DNA of 64,000 bases from Siculibacillus lacustris (GTDB lineage Bacteria; Pseudomonadota; Alphaproteobacteria; Rhizobiales; Ancalomicrobiaceae), in assembly GCF_004328075.1 (NCBI RefSeq), contig NZ_SJFN01000019.1:49806-113805 (forward strand), written 5' to 3'. Each line of letters opens with the position of its first letter. Positions within the stretch are counted from its first letter, which is position 1. Shown in pieces: positions 34,565 to 44,451 of this stretch. The notes under the pieces were generated by a model. That model made no database searches. It was given only the letters and a program-made list of their open reading frames with translations, and was not told the origin of the DNA. The position numbers and the translations under genes are program-made.

Positions 34565-37500
34565 ATGAACGCGAAATTTCCCGGAATTCCCAGCGTAATC
34601 AATGGCAATGGCGCCGTAGCGCAGGTCATGGGCCATGTCTGCGGCGGTGTCATCGGTTACCCGATCACGCCTTCGACGGAGATCTCCGAGATCTACGAGG
34701 GATTCCGCGCCGGCGGCGGTTGCAACGTGTGGGGACGTCACCCCTTCTTCTACGAGCCGGAGGGCGAACATTCCGCGCAGTCGGGCGCCCTCGGGGCAGC
34801 GCTGACCGGCGGCAAGTACGTCTCCAACGCTTCGTCGAGCCAGGGCATCCTCTACGGCCTCGAATCGCACTACGTGACCGTCGGCAAGAAGGTCGGCGGT
34901 TTCGTGCTGCAGGTGGCGGCGCGCGTCGTCTCCAAGCATTCGCTGAACGTCATGGCCGGCCATGACGACGTCTATGCGCTGCTGTCGTCGGGCTACACCA
35001 TCCTGTTCGGGGCCAACCCGCAGGAAGCCGCCGACTTCGCAGCGATCTCCTACAAGGTCTCGGCGAATTCGCTGATCCCGGTCGCCAACGCGATGGACGG
35101 CTTCGCCACCAGCCACATGCTCAGCGAAGCGCTGATGCCCGAGCCGGAGCTGCTGCGCGAGTTCCTCGGCGATCCGTCGGGCCGCATGCCGGCGCCGACC
35201 GTCGCCCAGGAGTTGCTGTTCGGCGCCAAGGGCCGGGTGCACCAGCTGCGCCATTGGCTCGGCCGCAACAAGGCCGACTTCGTCGCCGCCGATCTCGGCG
35301 CGCTCTACGCCTATCTCGACGCCAACGCCGCGGCGGTCGAAGCCGACAACGACGGCGAGATGATCGCCGAGACCCTCGACCGGGTCCCCGATGCGCAGCG
35401 CGCGCCCTGGCGCCGCCAGTGGCTCAACGCCCACGAGAAGGGCACCCGCCAGCGCGTTCCGGCGCTGGTCGACGTCCACAACCCCGGTCTGACCGGCGGC
35501 GTCCAGAACCAGCCCGACTTCCAGGCCGGCGCGGTCGACCATCGCACCCATTTCGTCGCCGACGTCCCGCATTTCGTCGACGAGGCGTTCCGCGAATATG
35601 CCGATCTGACCGGCCGTGAATATGCGCCGGTGATGACCTACCACTGCGACGACGCCGAAACGGTGATGGTCGGGCTCGGCTCGGTCACCGACGACGTCGA
35701 GGCGGTGGTCGCGCATCTGCGCGCCCAGGGCCGCAAGGTCGGCGTGGTGGCGATCAAGCTGCTGCAGCCCTTCCCCGAGGCCCAGGTGGTCGCGGCGCTC
35801 GCCGGCAAGCGGGCGGTGACCATCCTCGAGCGTTCCGACGTCACGGCGCTGACCGGTCTCGTCACCCAGGCGCTGTTCCGCGCCCTCGAGAACGCCGACG
35901 GCGATCGCCACACCGGCATCCCGGCGATCACCAAGCTGCCCAAGATCACCACCGCGATCTTCGGCCTCGGCGCCCACGATCTGCAGCCGCGCCATCTGGT
36001 CGCCGCCTTCGACAACATGGACGCGGAGAAGAACGCGCCCTTCGTCTATCTCGGCTCGCAGTTCTTCTCCAAGAACCCGACCCCGCGGATGGCCGAGTTG
36101 CAGGCCCGCCTGAAGGCCGCCTATCCCGAGACCGAGTTCATGGCGCTCGAGACCGGCGAGAACCCGGCGCTGCTGCCGAAGGACGCCTTCCGCGTCCGCT
36201 TCCATTCGGTCGGCGGCTACGGCACCATCGCCACGGGCAAGCTGCTCACCGACATTCTGGCCGGCGTGCTCGGCCTCTATTCCAAGTCGGCGCCGAAATA
36301 CGGCTCCGAGAAGAGCGGCGCGCCGACCAACTACTACATCACCCTCAGCCCGGAACCGGTGAAGCTCACCAACGCCGAGATCGAGGACGTCGAGATCGTG
36401 ATCTCGCCGGACCACAAGGTGTTCAGCCACACCGATCCGCTGCGCGGTCTGGTCCCCGGCGGCACCTTCATGATGCAGTCGAACCTGTCGCCGCTCGAGC
36501 TGTGGCTCGATCTGCCGGCCAAGGCCCGCAAGACCATCCGTGACAAGAAGATCCGCTTCTACGTGATCGACGCCTTCAAGGTCGCCGAACATCATGCCCC
36601 GACCCCGGAACTGCAGACCCGGATGATGGGCATCGCCTTCATCGGCGCGCTGTGCGGCAACGTCGAGCGCATCATGTCGGGCGCCGACGAGGCGACGATC
36701 CTGACCAAGGTCCGTCAGCAGATCGGCAAGAAGTTCGGCGGCAAGGGCGACGCCGTCGTCGAAGGCAACATGGCGGTGATCCGCGAAGGCCTCGAGGCGA
36801 CCGTCGCGATCCCCTACGACGATCCGGACTATCTCGAAGCCGAGACCGACCTGGTGCCGAAGCCGGCGCGCGGCGTGGCGATTTCGGCGGCGATGTGCAA
36901 GGTCGGCTCGAGTGCCAACCCGAGCGGCATGTTCGATCGCGAATACTACGAAGAAATGGTGGCGCGTCCGTTCAAGGACGGCACGATCGGCGAATCGCCG
37001 GTCCTGCCGGGCACCGGTCTGTTCATGCCGGCCGGCAGCGCCGCGATGAAGGACAAGGGCCTGTTCCGTCGTCAGGTGCCGATCTTCGATGCCGACAAGT
37101 GCACCGGCTGTCTCGAATGCACCCTGGTGTGCCCGGACGCCGCCCTGCCCTCGACGATCCACGACATCGACGACCTGATCGCCACGGCGCTGCGCCAGAT
37201 CGATCTGCCGGAAGCCCGTCGCGCCGAGATCGGCGCCCGGGTCCCGGCGCTGGCCGACGCCACCCGCGCCGCCCTCAAGAACCCGAAGGCCAAGCGCTTC
37301 CACGAAGTCTTCGCGACCGTCGCGGCCGAACAGGCCGGTGACGACGCGGCGCTGGCCCTCGACCTCGCCAAGGCGGCCGAGACTCTCGCCGCCTTCCCGG
37401 TGTCCAAGACCCGCCTCTACTTCGACCAGATGGAGAAGCAGAAGCCCGGCACCGGCGGCCTCTACTCGGTCGGCGTCGATCCGTGGAAGTGCTCGGGGTG

Positions 37501-39229
37501 CCTGGAATGCACCACCGTGTGCGGCGCCGGCGCGCTCGTGCAGCAGGAACAGGACGCGGCGCTGCTCGACGAGCTGCAGGCGCGCTTCGAATTCCTCGGC
37601 CAGACCGCCAACACCCCGTCGCGCTTCACCGACAACCTGACGAGCGCCAACGCCCGCCGGTTGATCCTCGACCGCGACAACTACTACGCCACCACCGGCG
37701 GCCACGGCGCCTGCCGCGGCTGCGGCGAAGTCACCGCGATCCGCCTGCTGATCGCCGCCAGCCATTCGATCCACGGCAAGCAGCGCAAGCAGCAGATCGT
37801 CGAGATCGGCGGGCTGATCGACGCGCTGGGCGCCAAGCTCGAGACCGTCGGCGACGACAAGGTCCGGGCGGGACGCATCGAGGCGACGATCGAGACGCTC
37901 GAGAAGCGCCTCTATCATCTGGAGAGCGGCCCGACCGGCAACGGCCCGGCCTCGACGGTGGTCGCCAACGCCACCGGCTGCTCGAGCGTCTATTCCTCGA
38001 CCTTCCCCTTCAACCCCTACGTCGATCCGTGGGTCAACAGCCTGTTCCAGGATGCGCCGGCCTTGGCCAAGGGCATCTTCGAGGGGCTCAGCGCCAACGC
38101 GTCGGAAGACTTCCGAGCGCTGCGGGTCGCCCGCCTCGAGCTCGAGGACGCCTACGATCCCAAGGTGCACGACCGCTTCTTCCGCACCTTCGGCTGGGAC
38201 CAGTTCACCCCTCAGGAACTGGCGCTGCTGCCGACGGTGATCAGCATGGGCGGTGACGGCGCCACCTACGACATCGGCTTCGGCGCGCTGTCGCGGCTGC
38301 TGTCGACCCATACCCCGGTCAAGGTGGTGGTGCTCAACACCGGCGCCTATTCCAACACCGGCGGTCAGGCCTCGACGTCGAGCCTCACCGGTCAGGACTC
38401 AGACCTGGCGCGGGTCGGTGCGGCGCACGCCGGCAAGCAGGACGACCGCAAGGAACTCGGATTGATCGCCGCGTTCCATCCCAAGGTGATGGTCGTGCAG
38501 ACCTCGACGGCGCTGCAGGGCCACTTCCTGAAGAACGTCCTGGCGGTGCTGGCGCACAATTCGTCGCCGGCGGTGCTCGACATCTACACCCCCTGCCAGG
38601 GCGAGCACGGGATCGGCGACGCCGTCTCCAGCGAGCATTCGCGGCTGGCGGTGGAGAGCCGGACCTCGCCGGTGTTCGTCCACGATCCCGATCGCGGCAC
38701 GACCATGCACGAGTGGTTCTCGCTCGACGGCAACCCCGACGTCGACCAGGACTGGACCACCACCACCCTGGAATACGTCGACGACGACGGCGTGGAACAA
38801 ACCCTCGACGTGCCGGTGACCCCGGCCGACTTCGCCCACCACGAGGGTCGCTTCAAGAAGCAGTTCCACAACAAGCCGCTCGCCGCGGACGTGGTCGGGG
38901 TGCCGGTCCACGAGTACATCGACCTGCCGCTCGCCGATCGCGCCGGCAAGACGCCATTCATCTGGGCGGTCGAGAACCGCAAGCTGGTCCGCTACGACGT
39001 GGCGCCGACCATCGTGCATCTCGTCGAGGAGCGTCGCCGCTCCTGGCGGACCCTCCAGGTGCTCGCCGGCTTCGACGTCGAGCGCATCGACGAGTCCCAC
39101 CGGATCGAGCTCGAGGCGCTGCAGAGCCGCTATCTGCAGGCGCTCGAGAGCAACGTCCCGGCGCCGATGGCCGCGACCATCAGCCAGGCCGCCGGCATTC
39201 CCGCGGCGGCGACCGCCGCGCCGCTCTGA
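34565..39229 (+). CDS. nifJ: Giant NifJ-like pyruvate (2-oxoacid):ferredoxin oxidoreductase
   Basis: A 1554-residue single-chain 2-oxoacid:ferredoxin oxidoreductase, well above the roughly 1170-1200 residues of classical NifJ. In order: the PorA-type N-terminal domain (GGVIGYPITPSTEISEIYE), the transketolase-like domain II, the gamma domain (SVGGYGTIATGKLLTDIL, near 549), a ferredoxin domain with CTGCLECTLVCP (near 845) and CSGCLECTTVCG (near 975), and the TPP domain (CRGCGE near 1050, ATGCSSVYSSTFPFNPY, GGDGATYDIG near 1229). The two cluster motifs are about 130 residues apart because of a helical insert. It should decarboxylate pyruvate or another 2-oxoacid and reduce ferredoxin. A GTG three codons upstream is an alternative start. 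Confidence 0.93.
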   Translation: MNAKFPGIPSVINGNGAVAQVMGHVCGGVIGYPITPSTEISEIYEGFRAGGGCNVWGRHPFFYEPEGEHSAQSGALGAALTGGKYVSNASSSQGILYGLESHYVTVGKKVGGFVLQVAARVVSKHSLNVMAGHDDVYALLSSGYTILFGANPQEAADFAAISYKVSANSLIPVANAMDGFATSHMLSEALMPEPELLREFLGDPSGRMPAPTVAQELLFGAKGRVHQLRHWLGRNKADFVAADLGALYAYLDANAAAVEADNDGEMIAETLDRVPDAQRAPWRRQWLNAHEKGTRQRVPALVDVHNPGLTGGVQNQPDFQAGAVDHRTHFVADVPHFVDEAFREYADLTGREYAPVMTYHCDDAETVMVGLGSVTDDVEAVVAHLRAQGRKVGVVAIKLLQPFPEAQVVAALAGKRAVTILERSDVTALTGLVTQALFRALENADGDRHTGIPAITKLPKITTAIFGLGAHDLQPRHLVAAFDNMDAEKNAPFVYLGSQFFSKNPTPRMAELQARLKAAYPETEFMALETGENPALLPKDAFRVRFHSVGGYGTIATGKLLTDILAGVLGLYSKSAPKYGSEKSGAPTNYYITLSPEPVKLTNAEIEDVEIVISPDHKVFSHTDPLRGLVPGGTFMMQSNLSPLELWLDLPAKARKTIRDKKIRFYVIDAFKVAEHHAPTPELQTRMMGIAFIGALCGNVERIMSGADEATILTKVRQQIGKKFGGKGDAVVEGNMAVIREGLEATVAIPYDDPDYLEAETDLVPKPARGVAISAAMCKVGSSANPSGMFDREYYEEMVARPFKDGTIGESPVLPGTGLFMPAGSAAMKDKGLFRRQVPIFDADKCTGCLECTLVCPDAALPSTIHDIDDLIATALRQIDLPEARRAEIGARVPALADATRAALKNPKAKRFHEVFATVAAEQAGDDAALALDLAKAAETLAAFPVSKTRLYFDQMEKQKPGTGGLYSVGVDPWKCSGCLECTTVCGAGALVQQEQDAALLDELQARFEFLGQTANTPSRFTDNLTSANARRLILDRDNYYATTGGHGACRGCGEVTAIRLLIAASHSIHGKQRKQQIVEIGGLIDALGAKLETVGDDKVRAGRIEATIETLEKRLYHLESGPTGNGPASTVVANATGCSSVYSSTFPFNPYVDPWVNSLFQDAPALAKGIFEGLSANASEDFRALRVARLELEDAYDPKVHDRFFRTFGWDQFTPQELALLPTVISMGGDGATYDIGFGALSRLLSTHTPVKVVVLNTGAYSNTGGQASTSSLTGQDSDLARVGAAHAGKQDDRKELGLIAAFHPKVMVVQTSTALQGHFLKNVLAVLAHNSSPAVLDIYTPCQGEHGIGDAVSSEHSRLAVESRTSPVFVHDPDRGTTMHEWFSLDGNPDVDQDWTTTTLEYVDDDGVEQTLDVPVTPADFAHHEGRFKKQFHNKPLAADVVGVPVHEYIDLPLADRAGKTPFIWAVENRKLVRYDVAPTIVHLVEERRRSWRTLQVLAGFDVERIDESHRIELEALQSRYLQALESNVPAPMAATISQAAGIPAAATAAPL

Positions 39230-39241
39230 TCGACCGCCCCT

Positions 39242-39263
39242 CGCCGGATCCTCGGATCCGGCG
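39242..39263 (+). terminator. Hairpin after nifJ
   Basis: CGCCGGATCC / GGATCCGGCG forms a 10-bp perfect inverted repeat with a 2-base spacer, 12 bp after the nifJ stop codon. There is no T-run. It could end or protect the long nifJ message. Downstream the gap to 39578 has no gene; an ATTGTATACGAAAT stretch at 39433-39446 resembles a GntR-type half operator but is not conclusive. Confidence 0.45.
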
Positions 39264-39578
39264 CCGGGTTCGCCGATCGACGCGACCGCACCGACTTCCA
39301 CGACGCCGTCCGGCAACGGGCGGCGTCGTCGCGTCTGGGGGTCTCGCCCGCGGTCGTCCCCCGCCACGCCGACGGCCTGCGCCGCCGCGACGGCGCCTGG
39401 AGCGACCGCGGCGGATCAGGGCGGCGCCAAAAATTGTATACGAAATGATCGATTGCTGCGCGACTTCTGCTCGGTTTCCGGGCAGACGCCGCAGACGGCG
39501 ATTGCCTGGAATTACGGCAGCCCTCGATCCGGCTCGGAATTCCGCCACGCCGCGACGCCGCCCGACCGCCGCGCGGCT

Positions 39579-39593
39579 TGGCACGCGCCTTGC
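39579..39593 (+). promoter_or_regulatory. Sigma-54 promoter of the polyamine-type ABC transporter operon
   Basis: TGGCACGCGCCTTGC matches the sigma-54 consensus TGGCAC-N5-TTGC at every defined position, with GG and GC 10 bases apart. It is 105 bp upstream of the ATP-binding protein start at 39698 and reads toward it. Sigma-54 control, usually with NtrC, fits a nitrogen-compound transporter. I did not find an unambiguous NtrC site upstream. Confidence 0.75.
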
Positions 39594-39697
39594 GAAATAG
39601 GTGGAGTTCCTGATCGACGGATGGGGCAGGCGGCATCGCCCTCCCTACCTCGCCCCGCGGCGGATCGGGCCCGAAGACCGCGACGGCAGGAGACCGT

Positions 39698-40675
<978 letters not shown>

Positions 40676-40686
40676 TCCCCATCCGG

Positions 40687-40711
40687 CCGTCCCGCGTCGC
40701 GGGCGGTTTTT
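40687..40711 (+). terminator. Terminator-like hairpin between the ATPase and binding-protein genes
   Basis: CCGTCCCGC-GTC-GCGGGCGG forms a short GC-rich stem followed directly by TTTTT (40707-40711), then the AAGGAG ribosome site of the next gene. Within an operon it may act as a partial terminator or as an mRNA processing and stabilising point. Confidence 0.5.
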
Positions 40712-40730
40712 CCCAAGGAGACTGGAAGCC

Positions 40731-42023
40731 ATGTCCGACGCGACCGACAAGTCCACGGGTCTCAGCCGCCGTTCGTTGATCAAAGGGGCCGCCGGCCTCG
40801 CCGGCATCGCCTCCGGCGCCGGGGCCATCACCGGCTTCCCGGCTGTCCACTCGGCCGAGCCGAAGGTGCTGCGTTATCTCGGCACCGCGGTGAACGAGGG
40901 CGACGAGCTCTCCAAGCGCTGCTTCGCCGACACCGGCATCAAGATCGAATACATCACCGCCACCACCGACGACGTCACCAAGCGCGTCATCACCCAGCCG
41001 AACTCCTTCGACGTGCTCGACACCGAGTACTTCAGCCTGAAGAAGTTGGTGCCGTCGGGCAACATCCTGGCGCTCGACGCCAAGAAGATCAAGGAATTCG
41101 ACAACATCACGCCCGTCTTCACAAAGGGCCAGCTGCCCAACGGAAAGAAAATCGGCGACCAGGGCACCGCGCCGTGGAAGGTCCTCTATCTCGAGGGCAA
41201 GGACTCCAAGGTCTTCTCGAAGACCCCCACCGAATTCGTCACCCTGATCCCGACCGTCTACAACGCCGACACCCTCGGCATCCGCCCCGACCTGATCAAG
41301 CGGCCGATCGGCTCCTGGGCCGAGCTGCTCAATCCGGAGTTCAAGGGCAAGGCGTCGATCCTCAACATCCCGTCGATCGGCATCATGGATGCGGCGATGG
41401 TGGTCGAGGCGACCGGTCAGTACAAGTATCCCGACAAGGGCAACATGACCCGCGCCGAGATCGACCTGACCATGAAGATCCTCACCGAAGCCAAGAAGGC
41501 CGGCCAGTTCCGCGCCTTCTGGAAGGACTTCAACGAGAGCGTCAACCTGATGGCCTCGGGCGAGACGGTGATCCAGTCGATGTGGTCGCCGGCGGTGACC
41601 AAGGTCCGCTCGATGGGCATTCCCTGCGTGTTCCAGCCGCTGAAGGAGGGCTATCGCTCCTGGGCTTCGGGCTTCTGCGTGTCGAAGGGCGTGTCCGGCG
41701 CCAAGCTCGACTGGGCCTACGAGTTCGTCAACTGGTTCCTGTCGGGCTGGGCCGGCGCCTATCTCAACCGCCAGGGCTACTATTCGGCGGTGCTGTCGAC
41801 CGCCAAGTCGCAGATGGAGGCCTACGAGTGGGCCTACTGGATGGAAGGCAAGCCTGCCGAGAAGGACATCAAGGGTCCGGACGGCACGCTGCTCGAGAAG
41901 GCCGGTGCGGTGCGCGACGGCGGCTCCTACGACGACCGGATGGGCAACGTCGCCTGCTGGAACGCGGTGATGGACGAGAACGACTACATGGTCCGCAAGT
42001 GGAACGAGTTCATCGCGTCCTGA
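40731..42023 (+). CDS. ABC transporter substrate-binding protein, PotD/PotF-like, Tat signal
   Basis: A 430-residue periplasmic binding protein of the spermidine/putrescine family. A twin-arginine signal (SRRSLIKGAAGLAG, Arg13-Arg14) suggests export of a folded protein. The mature part has PKVLRYLGTAVNEGDELSKR, LIPTVYNADTLGIRPD and WASGFCVSKGVSG. The ATG follows AAGGAG with good spacing. It serves the ATPase encoded upstream and the permeases at 42776-44451. The ligand cannot be read from sequence. Confidence 0.9.
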   Translation: MSDATDKSTGLSRRSLIKGAAGLAGIASGAGAITGFPAVHSAEPKVLRYLGTAVNEGDELSKRCFADTGIKIEYITATTDDVTKRVITQPNSFDVLDTEYFSLKKLVPSGNILALDAKKIKEFDNITPVFTKGQLPNGKKIGDQGTAPWKVLYLEGKDSKVFSKTPTEFVTLIPTVYNADTLGIRPDLIKRPIGSWAELLNPEFKGKASILNIPSIGIMDAAMVVEATGQYKYPDKGNMTRAEIDLTMKILTEAKKAGQFRAFWKDFNESVNLMASGETVIQSMWSPAVTKVRSMGIPCVFQPLKEGYRSWASGFCVSKGVSGAKLDWAYEFVNWFLSGWAGAYLNRQGYYSAVLSTAKSQMEAYEWAYWMEGKPAEKDIKGPDGTLLEKAGAVRDGGSYDDRMGNVACWNAVMDENDYMVRKWNEFIAS

Positions 42024-42149
42024 TGCGGTGAAGGGGGGCGTCGGCGCAGGTGTCTCGCCTGCGGCGACGGCTCCTTCCGGGCCGATGCGGCGAACCTCAC
42101 CGTGTCGACCGGTGGCGGCGTTGACCAATGGCGGCGCCGAGCCCCCCCC

Positions 42150-42356
42150 CCCCTCCCTGTCCCTCCCCCTCCAGGGGGGAGGGGACGATGGGGAGAGGGT
42201 GATCGGACCTCGGAGGGACGCCGCGCGGCGACGGCCGGGCGGTGAAGATCGGAAGGCCGTCGCCACGACCGTTCGGCACGCCGTACGGCAAAGTTGCGAA
42301 GGCGATCACCACAGGGTCCTCTCCCCCCTCGAGGGGGAGAGACAGAGAGGGGGGGC
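42150..42356. repeat. Inverted pair of the C/G-tract repeat, second unit
   Basis: Forward element at 42150-42200 (CCCTCCCTGTCCCTCCCCCT core, then GGGGGGAGGGGACGATGGGG) and an inverted, slightly diverged element at 42311-42356. The segment between them is GC-rich and carries no gene. It is part of the 752-bp gap between the binding-protein gene and the first permease, otherwise empty. The same pairing occurs at 20945-21126 and 42403-42651. Confidence 0.78.
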
Positions 42357-42402
42357 CGGACCGGGCCTCACCTCTCGGGCACGACCGGTGGAAACGCCGC
42401 AT

Positions 42403-42651
42403 ACCCCTCTCCCTGTCCCTCCCCCACAAGGGGGGAGGGGACGATGGGGAGAGGGTGGTCGGACCGCGAAGAACCGCCGCGCGGCGACGACCGGACGGTG
42501 ATGATCCGCCGGTCTGCGTCGCGACCGTGATGCGTGCAGTGCTGTTGCGACGGCCATCACCACGACCGTGCCGCGCGCACTGCAGTGGTGGCGCGAAGGT
42601 CATCGCCACAGGGTCCCCTCCCCCCTTGTGGGGGAGGGACAGGGAGAGGGG
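42403..42651. repeat. Inverted pair of the C/G-tract repeat, third unit
   Basis: Forward element at 42403-42456 and inverted element at 42609-42651. The flanks of the forward copies here and at 42150 are also alike (GACGATGGGGAGAGGGTG then a short GTCGG or ATCGGAC), so the two units look like a tandem duplication that later diverged. No reading frame with protein-like content spans it. Confidence 0.78.
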
Positions 42652-42775
42652 TAACGCCCTCTCCGCCCGCACGAAGCCGAACCACCGGTTCGCGTCGCCT
42701 CTCGAACACCGATCGCCCATGACGCCCGAAGACTCGCCGACCCGAAACTCCGCCGCCCCACAGCGAGGACCGCCC

Positions 42776-43547
42776 ATGACCCCATCGACGATCACCCGAC
42801 ACATGGTCGCCTGGGCGCAGGCGGCGCCGCTGGCGCTGGTGTTCCTGGCGTTCTTCCTGATCCCGCTGGCGCTGGTGGTGATCGTCTCGTTCTGGGACTA
42901 CAACGTTCTGTTTCATCGTGTGGGCGGCGACGCTGATCATCGGCTTCACCATCGCCTATTTCCTGGCCTTCCACGTCCGCTCCAAGACCTGGCAGATCGT
43001 CCTGTCGCTGGTCTGCACCATTCCGTTCTGGACCTCCAACGTCATCCGGATGATCGCCTGGATCCCGCTGCTCGGCCGCAACGGTCTGGTCAACAAGGGG
43101 CTGGTCGGGGCCGGCGTCGTCGACAAGCCGATCGAGTGGCTGCTCTATTCCGATTTCTCGGTGATCCTGGCGCTGGTCCACCTGTTCACCTTCTTCATGG
43201 TCATCCCGATCTTCAATTCGATGGTGCGCATCGACAAGTCGCTGATCGAAGCGGCCTACGACGCCGGCGCCACCGGCTGGCAGACGCTGTGGAACGTCGT
43301 CGTGCCCTTGTCGAAGCCGGGCATCGTGATCGGCTCGATCTTCGTGGTGACCATCGTGATGGGCGACTTCGTCACCATCGGCGTGATGGGCGGCCAGCAG
43401 ATCGCCTCGGCCGGCAAGGTGATCGAGACCCATCTCAACGCTCTGCAGTTCCCGGTCGCCGCGGCCCATGCGGTGATCCTGCTCGGCGTCACATTGATGA
43501 TCATCGCGACGCTGTCCAAGCTCGTCGACGTGCGCAAGGAGCTGTGA
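42776..43547 (+). pseudogene. PotB-like ABC permease broken by an internal deletion with frame change
   Basis: The N-terminus reads normally from ATG 42776 (first helix LALVFLAFFLIPLALVVIVS, then FWDYN). At about 42904 the frame is lost; homology resumes one frame over as FCFIVWAATLIIGFTIAYF and continues to the stop at 43547 with an intact EAA loop (SLIEAAYDAGATGWQTLWNV). In intact relatives about 45-50 residues of periplasmic loop and helix separate these two parts, so an out-of-frame deletion, rather than a single-base error, is the best explanation. A GTG at 42918 could start a shortened protein lacking the first helix. The transporter is probably inactive unless this is an assembly error. 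Confidence 0.78.
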
Positions 43548-43548
43548 G

Positions 43549-44451
43549 ATGTCCGAGGGTCGCCCGCGCGTCTATTACCTGCTCGCCACGGTCTTCGCGG
43601 CTTACGTCCTGTTCCTCTACGGGCCGATGATCGCGATCTTCATCCTGTCGTTCCAGGGACCGGACGGCGGCCTGACCTTCCCGATGACCGGCGTGTCGCT
43701 CCACTGGTTTTCCAAACTGTGGTCGGGCGGCGGCATCATCGACATCGGCGCGGCGTTCTTCCGCTCGGCGCGGCTCGGTTTCGTGGTGATGCTGCTGACC
43801 GTGGCGATCTCGGTCTCCGCCGGCCTCGCCTTCCGCCGGCGGTTTCCCGGATCGGCGGTGCTGTTCTATGTGGCGATCGCCAGCCTGATCGTGCCGTCGA
43901 TCATCACCTCGCTGGGGATCGGGCTCGAGTTCCGGCTGATCGACGACTTCGTCAAGAGCTTCGCCACGGCCCACGGCTGGACCGAGTTCGCCGGGCGCTA
44001 CACCACGGCGATGGGCCTGTTCACCTCCGGCCTCGGGGCACATCTGACCTGGACCCTGCCCTTCGGCCTGTTGATCATGTTCGCGGTGTTCAACCGCTTC
44101 GACCCGCGTTACGAGGAGGCGGCGCGCGATCTCGGGGCGACGCCGTGGCAGGCCTTCCGCTTCGTGGTGCTGCCGATCATCCTGCCGTCGGTGGTCGGTA
44201 TCGGGCTGTTCGGCTTCACCCTGTCGTGGGACGAGATCGCCCGCTCGAGCCAGGCGATCGGCTCGGTCAACACGCTGCCCCTCGATCTCCAGGGGCTCAC
44301 CACCACCGTCACCACGCCCGACATCTATGCGCTCGGCACCGTCACCTCGGTCGTCTCGTTCCTGGTGATCGGTCTGGCGCTGTCGGCGATCCGCGCCATC
44401 TCGGCGCGCCGGACCCGCCACGGCTCCGATGCCGGCGCCGGACTGGTATGA
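43549..44451 (+). CDS. ABC transporter permease, PotC-like
   Basis: A 300-residue permease of the spermidine/putrescine type with six helices. It starts MSEGRPRVYYLLATVFAAYVLFLYGPMIAIFILSF and the EAA loop is EEAARDLGATPWQAFRFVVLPIILP. It begins 2 bp after the end of the broken partner permease, and its stop overlaps the racemase start (ATGA). The gene is intact, unlike its partner. Confidence 0.92.
   Translation: MSEGRPRVYYLLATVFAAYVLFLYGPMIAIFILSFQGPDGGLTFPMTGVSLHWFSKLWSGGGIIDIGAAFFRSARLGFVVMLLTVAISVSAGLAFRRRFPGSAVLFYVAIASLIVPSIITSLGIGLEFRLIDDFVKSFATAHGWTEFAGRYTTAMGLFTSGLGAHLTWTLPFGLLIMFAVFNRFDPRYEEAARDLGATPWQAFRFVVLPIILPSVVGIGLFGFTLSWDEIARSSQAIGSVNTLPLDLQGLTTTVTTPDIYALGTVTSVVSFLVIGLALSAIRAISARRTRHGSDAGAGLV

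Noticed and set aside
34556..39229. Possibility that the long NifJ is two fused genes or a frameshift artefact.
   Set aside because: The reading frame is continuous, with all domains in the usual order and no internal start with a ribosome site; the extra length is spread over several inserts.
39433..39446. ATTGTATACGAAAT as a GntR-type operator.
   Set aside because: Only partly symmetric, single copy in the window, and no GntR gene nearby; the sigma-54 promoter explains the regulation more directly.
42121..42127. Half RutR-type site TTGACCA before the broken permease gene.
   Set aside because: Only one half matches; the opposite arm is GC-rich and unlike TGGTCAA. It is in a repeat-rich gap and may be chance.
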